This document shows positions 60,575 to 64,000 of a DNA stretch of 64,000 nucleotides, piece by piece; position 1 is the first letter of the stretch; each line of letters starts with the position of its first letter. Source of the DNA: Ramlibacter alkalitolerans (lineage in GTDB: Bacteria > Pseudomonadota > Gammaproteobacteria > Burkholderiales > Burkholderiaceae_C); assembly GCF_016722765.1 (NCBI RefSeq), contig NZ_JAEQND010000004.1:1-64000 (forward strand). The letters run 5' to 3'. The position numbers and the translations under genes were made by a program. Below the pieces are notes generated by a model that was not told where the DNA came from, made no database searches, and saw nothing but the letters and a program-made list of their open reading frames with translations.

Positions 60575-60604
60575 AAAAAAGGCCGCCCGGGGAGAGCGGC
60601 CTTT
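60575..60604 (-). terminator. Terminator of livK-like gene
   Basis: On the minus strand AAGGCCGC...GCGGCCTT is followed by TTTTTTC, 20 bp after the stop of the binding-protein gene. Confidence 0.88.
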
Positions 60605-60623
60605 CGCGCGGGGTGCGCAGCGC

Positions 60624-61754
60624 TTATTGCACCGCGGCCTTCTTGCCGTCCTTGTACGTGTACAGGGTCGTCGCGGCGTTCTTCAGCTCGCCGTTCGGCT
60701 CGAACACGATATTGGCGGTGACGCCCTTGTAGTTCGTCTTCTGCAGGAACGGGATGTACTTCTTCGGGTCGATCGAGTTGGCGCGCTTCATCGCGTCGAC
60801 CAGCACGAAGGTGGCGTCGTACGTGTACGGGCTGTAGATCTGGAACTGGCCCGGGTACTTCTGGTCGTAGCGCTGCTTCCAGGCCTTGCCGCCAGGCATC
60901 TTGTCCAGCGAGGCGCCGCCCTCGGCGCACACCACGTTGTCCAGCGTCTTGGCGCCGGCGGCCAGCTTGGCGATCTCCGCCGTGCAGATGCCGTCGCCGC
61001 CGAAGAACTTGGCCTTGGTCAGGCCCAGTTGCTCCATCTGGCGCAGCATCGGGCCGGCCTGGACGTCCATGCCGCCGTAGAAGATCGCGTCCGGGTTCTT
61101 GGACTTGATCGACGTCAGGATGGCCATGAAGTCGGTGGCCTTGTCGTTGGTGAACTGCGTGTCCACCACCTTCATGCCCTTGGATTCGGCGGTCTTCTTG
61201 AACACCTCGGCCACGCCCTGGCCGTAGGCCGTGCGGTCGTCGACGATCGCCACCGACTTCAGCTTCAGCTTGTCGGCCGCATACAGCGCCAGCGCCGCGC
61301 CCAGCGCGTTGTCGTTGGCGATGATGCGGTAGGTGGTGTTGTAGCCGGGCTTGGTGAGGTTCGGGTTGGTCGCCGCGCCCGTGACGTGCGGGATGCCGCA
61401 GTCGTTGTAGACCTTGGACGCGGGAATGGTGGTGCCCGAGTTCAGGTGGCCGACCACGCCGGCGACCTTCGCGTCGCACAGCTTCTGGGCCGCGGCCGTC
61501 CCCTGCTTCGGGTCGGCAGCGTCATCTTCCGCCTGGATCTCGAACCTGACCTTCTTGCCGCCGATCGTGACGCCCTGCTTGTTCAGGTCCTCGATGGCCA
61601 TGCGGACGCCGTTCTCGTTGTCCTTCCCGTAGTGCGCCTGGCCGCCCGACATGGGCGCGACGTGACCGATCTTGACGACCTGTTCCTGCGCAGCCGCGAT
61701 GCCGCATGCGGCAGCCAGTGCGACGGCGACCGTCAATCTCAGTTTGAATTGCAT
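60624..61754 (-). CDS. Branched-chain amino acid-type ABC transporter substrate-binding protein (LivK/LivJ-like)
   Basis: A 376-residue periplasmic binding protein of the Leu/Ile/Val family. The signal peptide is MQFKLRLTVAVALAAACGIA AAQ. Landmarks: VVKIGHVAPMSGGQAHYGKD, NGVRMAIEDLNKQGVTIGGK, VVGHLNSGTTIPASKVYND, IVDDRTAYGQGVAEVFKKTA. Ligands are probably branched amino acids or related amides. The start at 61752-61754 follows GGAGG. It is a single gene with its own terminator; no permease or ATPase genes of the system are adjacent. Confidence 0.94.
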   Translation of the reverse strand: MQFKLRLTVAVALAAACGIAAAQEQVVKIGHVAPMSGGQAHYGKDNENGVRMAIEDLNKQGVTIGGKKVRFEIQAEDDAADPKQGTAAAQKLCDAKVAGVVGHLNSGTTIPASKVYNDCGIPHVTGAATNPNLTKPGYNTTYRIIANDNALGAALALYAADKLKLKSVAIVDDRTAYGQGVAEVFKKTAESKGMKVVDTQFTNDKATDFMAILTSIKSKNPDAIFYGGMDVQAGPMLRQMEQLGLTKAKFFGGDGICTAEIAKLAAGAKTLDNVVCAEGGASLDKMPGGKAWKQRYDQKYPGQFQIYSPYTYDATFVLVDAMKRANSIDPKKYIPFLQKTNYKGVTANIVFEPNGELKNAATTLYTYKDGKKAAVQ

Positions 61755-61922
61755 GGATACCTCCAGTGTGGATGATGGTTGAGATCCAGTCGTGCTCACT
61801 CAACGGCGCGGACCATATCGCAATTTCCGGGCCCGGGCCAGAGGGACACCTCTAGGACTTCAGCGGTTTGCCAGCTTTGCGGTCGCCCGCGCGACGGACC
61901 GGAAAAACAAAGCCTGCCCAGC

Positions 61923-62240
61923 TCAAACGTTTGCGCCGGCTGCGCGTTGACGCGCCTGCAATTCATCGGCGAGCGCTTCGGCCACGACTTCGCGCACGAT
62001 GCTCTCGACGCGCTCGCGCAGCAAGGGGGTGAGCGCGCTGGTGTGCTCCAGGATGACGGCGGCGATCGTCTCGCGCAGCCGGGTGTCGAGCGTGAGTTCG
62101 ACCCGCTGCAGCACCCGCTGCGCGAGCTGGTCCTGCGTCAGGGCGGGCAGCGTGCCGAGCGCGGGCGCCAGCGGCGCGGCGCCGCTCTGCACCACTTCGG
62201 TCAGCGTCGGCACGAACCGGGGGGGCGTGCGGGTGGCCAT
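61923..62240 (-). CDS. Hypothetical 105-residue protein in the pepA-holC operon
   Basis: A small, mostly helical protein (MATRTPPRFVPTLTEVVQSG, LTQDQLAQRVLQRVELTLDT, LTPLLRERVESIVREVVAEA) without membrane helices. The second half has the look of an amphipathic dimerising helix. Its ATG overlaps the holC stop (TGATG), so it is cotranslated with the DNA polymerase III chi subunit. I recall similar short proteins after holC in Burkholderiales, without assigned function. Confidence 0.8.
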   Translation of the reverse strand: MATRTPPRFVPTLTEVVQSGAAPLAPALGTLPALTQDQLAQRVLQRVELTLDTRLRETIAAVILEHTSALTPLLRERVESIVREVVAEALADELQARQRAAGANV

Positions 62241-62677
62241 CAGCGCGGCTCCCGCTCGGCGACGTCGTGCCTGCGGATCGCATAGCCGCGGTCGGCATAG
62301 TGCTTCCAGCGGGCGCGGGCCTGCAGGCGGTCGGCTTCGTCCTGCGAGACCAGCTCGTTCAGGCGCTCGAAGCGCTCGAAGCCTTCCGGCACCGGGCCGC
62401 CCAGGTTGACCAGCACCTCGTGGTGCGGCGTGCCGCGCGGCACGTCGGCCAGCACCACCGGCGAGGCGGCGACCACCTGCGCGTCCGCTGCGGCGGCATG
62501 GGCGTGCGGGATGAACTCCAGGGCCGAGAAGGTCCACAACTCGGTGTCCAGCCGGCGCAGCAGCTCCGGCTCGCCGGTCACCACCACCCGCGACCCGGCG
62601 CCCCTCGCCCGGCGCACCAGCCGACAGGCATAGGCCAGCTTGTCGGGGACGTTGAAATGGAAGGTGACCTCGGTCAC
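62240..62677 (-). CDS. holC: DNA polymerase III chi subunit HolC, GTG start
   Basis: A 145-residue protein beginning at GTG 62675-62677 (V/M-TEVTFHFNVPDKLAYACRL). HolC links the clamp loader (through psi) to SSB. Segments VVVTGEPELLRRLDTELWTF, FIPHA and VLVNLGGPVPEGFERFERLN (about 90-109) are typical, and it ends with a basic region. It starts 1 bp after the pepA stop, the usual pepA-holC arrangement of proteobacteria. ATG alternatives upstream would overlap pepA and are out of keeping with the family N-terminus. Confidence 0.93.
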   Translation of the reverse strand: MTEVTFHFNVPDKLAYACRLVRRARGAGSRVVVTGEPELLRRLDTELWTFSALEFIPHAHAAAADAQVVAASPVVLADVPRGTPHHEVLVNLGGPVPEGFERFERLNELVSQDEADRLQARARWKHYADRGYAIRRHDVAEREPR

Positions 62678-62678
62678 G

Positions 62679-64000
62679 TCACGCGCTGGCCCGTGCCTTG
62701 CGTCGGCCCTTGGCGGGCGCCGGCGCGGCCGCCTTGGGCGCAGCGGTGCGCCTGGCGCCGCCACCCGCGGGCGCCTGCGCCAGCAGGTATTCCAGCAGCA
62801 GCCCGACCGGGCGTCCGGTGGAACCCTTGTTGCTGCCGCCCTTCCACGCCGTGCCTGCGATGTCCAGGTGGGCCCAGGGATAGTTCTGGGCGAAGCGGTG
62901 CAGGAACTTGGCGGCCACCACGGCGCCGCCCGCGCGGCCCGCCACGTTGGCGACGTCGGCGAAGTTGGTCTTCAGGCCTTCGGCGTACTCGTCGTCCAGC
63001 GGCAGGCGCCAGCACGGGTCGAGCGCGGCCTCGCCGGCCTGCTGCAGTTGCTGCGCGAGTTCCTCGTCGCTGGCGAACAGGCCGCTGCGCACGCCGCCGA
63101 GCGCCACCACGCAGGCGCCGGTGAGCGTCGCGATGTCGATCACCGCGCGCGGCTTGAAGCGTTCGGCGTAGGTCAGCGCGTCGCACAGGATCAGCCGGCC
63201 CTCGGCATCGGTGTTGAGCACCTCGATGGTCTGGCCGCTGAGGCTGGTGAGGATGTCGCCCGGCTTGTACGAGGCGCCATCCGGCATGTTCTCGCAGGTC
63301 GGGATCAGGCCGATCACGTTCAGGCGCGGCTTGAGTTCGGCCAGGGCGCGGAAGGTGCCCAGCACGCTGGCGGCACCGCCCATGTCGAACTTCATCTCGT
63401 CCATCTCGGCCGACGGCTTGATCGAGATGCCGCCGGTGTCGAAGGTGATGCCCTTGCCCACCAGCACGACGGGCGCCTCCCCTTTGGGGCCGCCGTCGTG
63501 GCGCAGGATGATGAAGCGCAGCGGTTCGGCCGAGCCCTTGGCCACGCTCATGAAGGAACCCATGCCGATGCGCGCGACTTCCTTGGGGCCCAGCACTTCG
63601 ACGCCGAAGCCATGCGCGTCCGCGAGCTTCGTCGCCTCTTCGCCCAGGCGCGTCGGCGTGGCGTAGTTGGGCGGCAGGTTCCCGAGCTCGCGCGCGAACT
63701 CGATGCCGGCGGCGGCGGCGCGCGCCCGCGCGAAGGCTTCGCGGTCGGCTGCGGCATCGGCCACGCCGATCACCACCTTCTTCAGTTCGCGCGCTTCCGG
63801 CTTGGACTTGGTGGTGACGTACACATAGCTGCTTTCGGCCGTGCCGCAGACCGCGGCACGCACGCCATCGGCGCCGCTGGCCGGCGGCACGAGGATCACC
63901 ATGCGCTTTGCGGGCGAGGACTTCACGGAGGCGGCCGCGGCCTGCACCGCGCTTTGCAGGCGCTTGCCCGAACCATCGCCGGCGCCGGCGAGGATCACGC
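62679..64000 (-). CDS. pepA: Cytosol leucyl aminopeptidase PepA (5' end outside window)
   Basis: The C-terminal 440 residues of PepA, a hexameric two-zinc (or manganese) aminopeptidase that also binds DNA in E. coli. The catalytic domain is complete: [36 protein letters not shown], the family signature [20 protein letters not shown] and a C-terminal [15 protein letters not shown]. The first part of the N-terminal domain is beyond position 64000. The C-terminus carries an extra Ala/Pro/Lys-rich tail ([20 protein letters not shown]) of about 25 residues, which may add nucleic-acid affinity. The stop is 1 bp from the holC start. Confidence 0.96.
   Translation of the reverse strand, partial: VILAGAGDGSGKRLQSAVQAAAASVKSSPAKRMVILVPPASGADGVRAAVCGTAESSYVYVTTKSKPEARELKKVVIGVADAAADREAFARARAAAAGIEFARELGNLPPNYATPTRLGEEATKLADAHGFGVEVLGPKEVARIGMGSFMSVAKGSAEPLRFIILRHDGGPKGEAPVVLVGKGITFDTGGISIKPSAEMDEMKFDMGGAASVLGTFRALAELKPRLNVIGLIPTCENMPDGASYKPGDILTSLSGQTIEVLNTDAEGRLILCDALTYAERFKPRAVIDIATLTGACVVALGGVRSGLFASDEELAQQLQQAGEAALDPCWRLPLDDEYAEGLKTNFADVANVAGRAGGAVVAAKFLHRFAQNYPWAHLDIAGTAWKGGSNKGSTGRPVGLLLEYLLAQAPAGGGARRTAAPKAAAPAPAKGRRKARASA

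Larger units (their letters stand above)
60222..60623. other. 402-bp region between the giant kinase and livK
   Basis: I see no convincing gene. It contains an 18-bp perfect palindrome (60244-60261), an A/T-poorer stretch that must hold the kinase promoter (a TTGACC at about 60310-60315 on the minus strand is the best -35 candidate, without a clear -10), and the livK terminator at 60575-60604. A 70-codon plus-strand frame at 60363-60575 lacks supporting signals. Confidence 0.6.

Noticed and set aside
60363-60575. A 70-codon plus-strand frame between the giant kinase and livK
   Set aside because: No ribosome site, no recognisable product, and it runs into the livK terminator.

Overview
The window is GC-rich chromosomal DNA with dense coding, many short stop/start overlaps and GTG/TTG starts. 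Gene content (RcoM-controlled aerobic CO dehydrogenase, several Bug-type tricarboxylate receptors, a very large HAMP kinase, pepA-holC, the rimP-nusA-infB-rbfA-truB-typA order) points to a betaproteobacterium of the Burkholderiales, most likely Comamonadaceae (Ramlibacter/Variovorax-like). The species is inferred from style and content; no rRNA gene is present to confirm it.

Layout. 1-2265: start of an IS30-type transposase cut by the window edge, then a 3-hydroxyisobutyryl-CoA hydrolase-like gene and an EamA exporter. 2444-10955 (minus): the transcription/translation operon rimP-nusA-infB-rbfA-truB-typA, with a promoter and a terminator-like leader hairpin just ahead of a TTG-started rimP. 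11098-19800 (minus): a form I CO dehydrogenase cluster coxM-S-L-G-D-E plus a MobA-like nucleotidyltransferase and a membrane protein, preceded by rcoM, a heme-PAS/LytTR CO sensor, with LytTR-like direct repeats between rcoM and coxM. 19998-22069 (plus): SBP56/methanethiol-oxidase family gene coupled to a six-helix membrane protein. 22282-27928 (minus): yejABEF-type peptide ABC importer. 27966-32655: fabI, a basic amino acid decarboxylase, nfeD and an SPFH protein. 33005-36465: an unusual MerR-HTH plus cyclase-like regulator with a TGTCTA-rich divergent region, small unknown genes, and a DsbA-like oxidoreductase.

36702-51159 is a catabolic island of two regulons. The first (hisD-type dehydrogenase, SDR, LacI regulator, 3-hydroxyacyl-CoA-dehydrogenase-type enzyme) is preceded by two identical 16-bp LacI-like operators. 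The second is controlled by a PrpR-type sigma54 activator divergent from a -24/-12 promoter and carries two Bug receptors, a LeuC/LeuD-type hydratase, an isocitrate-lyase-family lyase, a zinc alcohol dehydrogenase, a second LacI regulator and a third Bug receptor. Together these look like uptake and hydration/cleavage of a branched di- or tricarboxylic acid; the substrate is not known.

51318-64000: tRNA-Ser(GGA), a two-gene signalling operon made of a 2206-residue poly-HAMP hybrid kinase (nine near-identical 92-residue units) and a REC-GAF-kinase-REC protein, a LivK-type binding protein, and hypothetical-holC-pepA, with pepA running off the window. Several families of short dispersed palindromic repeats lie between genes; two have entered coding sequence (truB and the 5' end of coxE).
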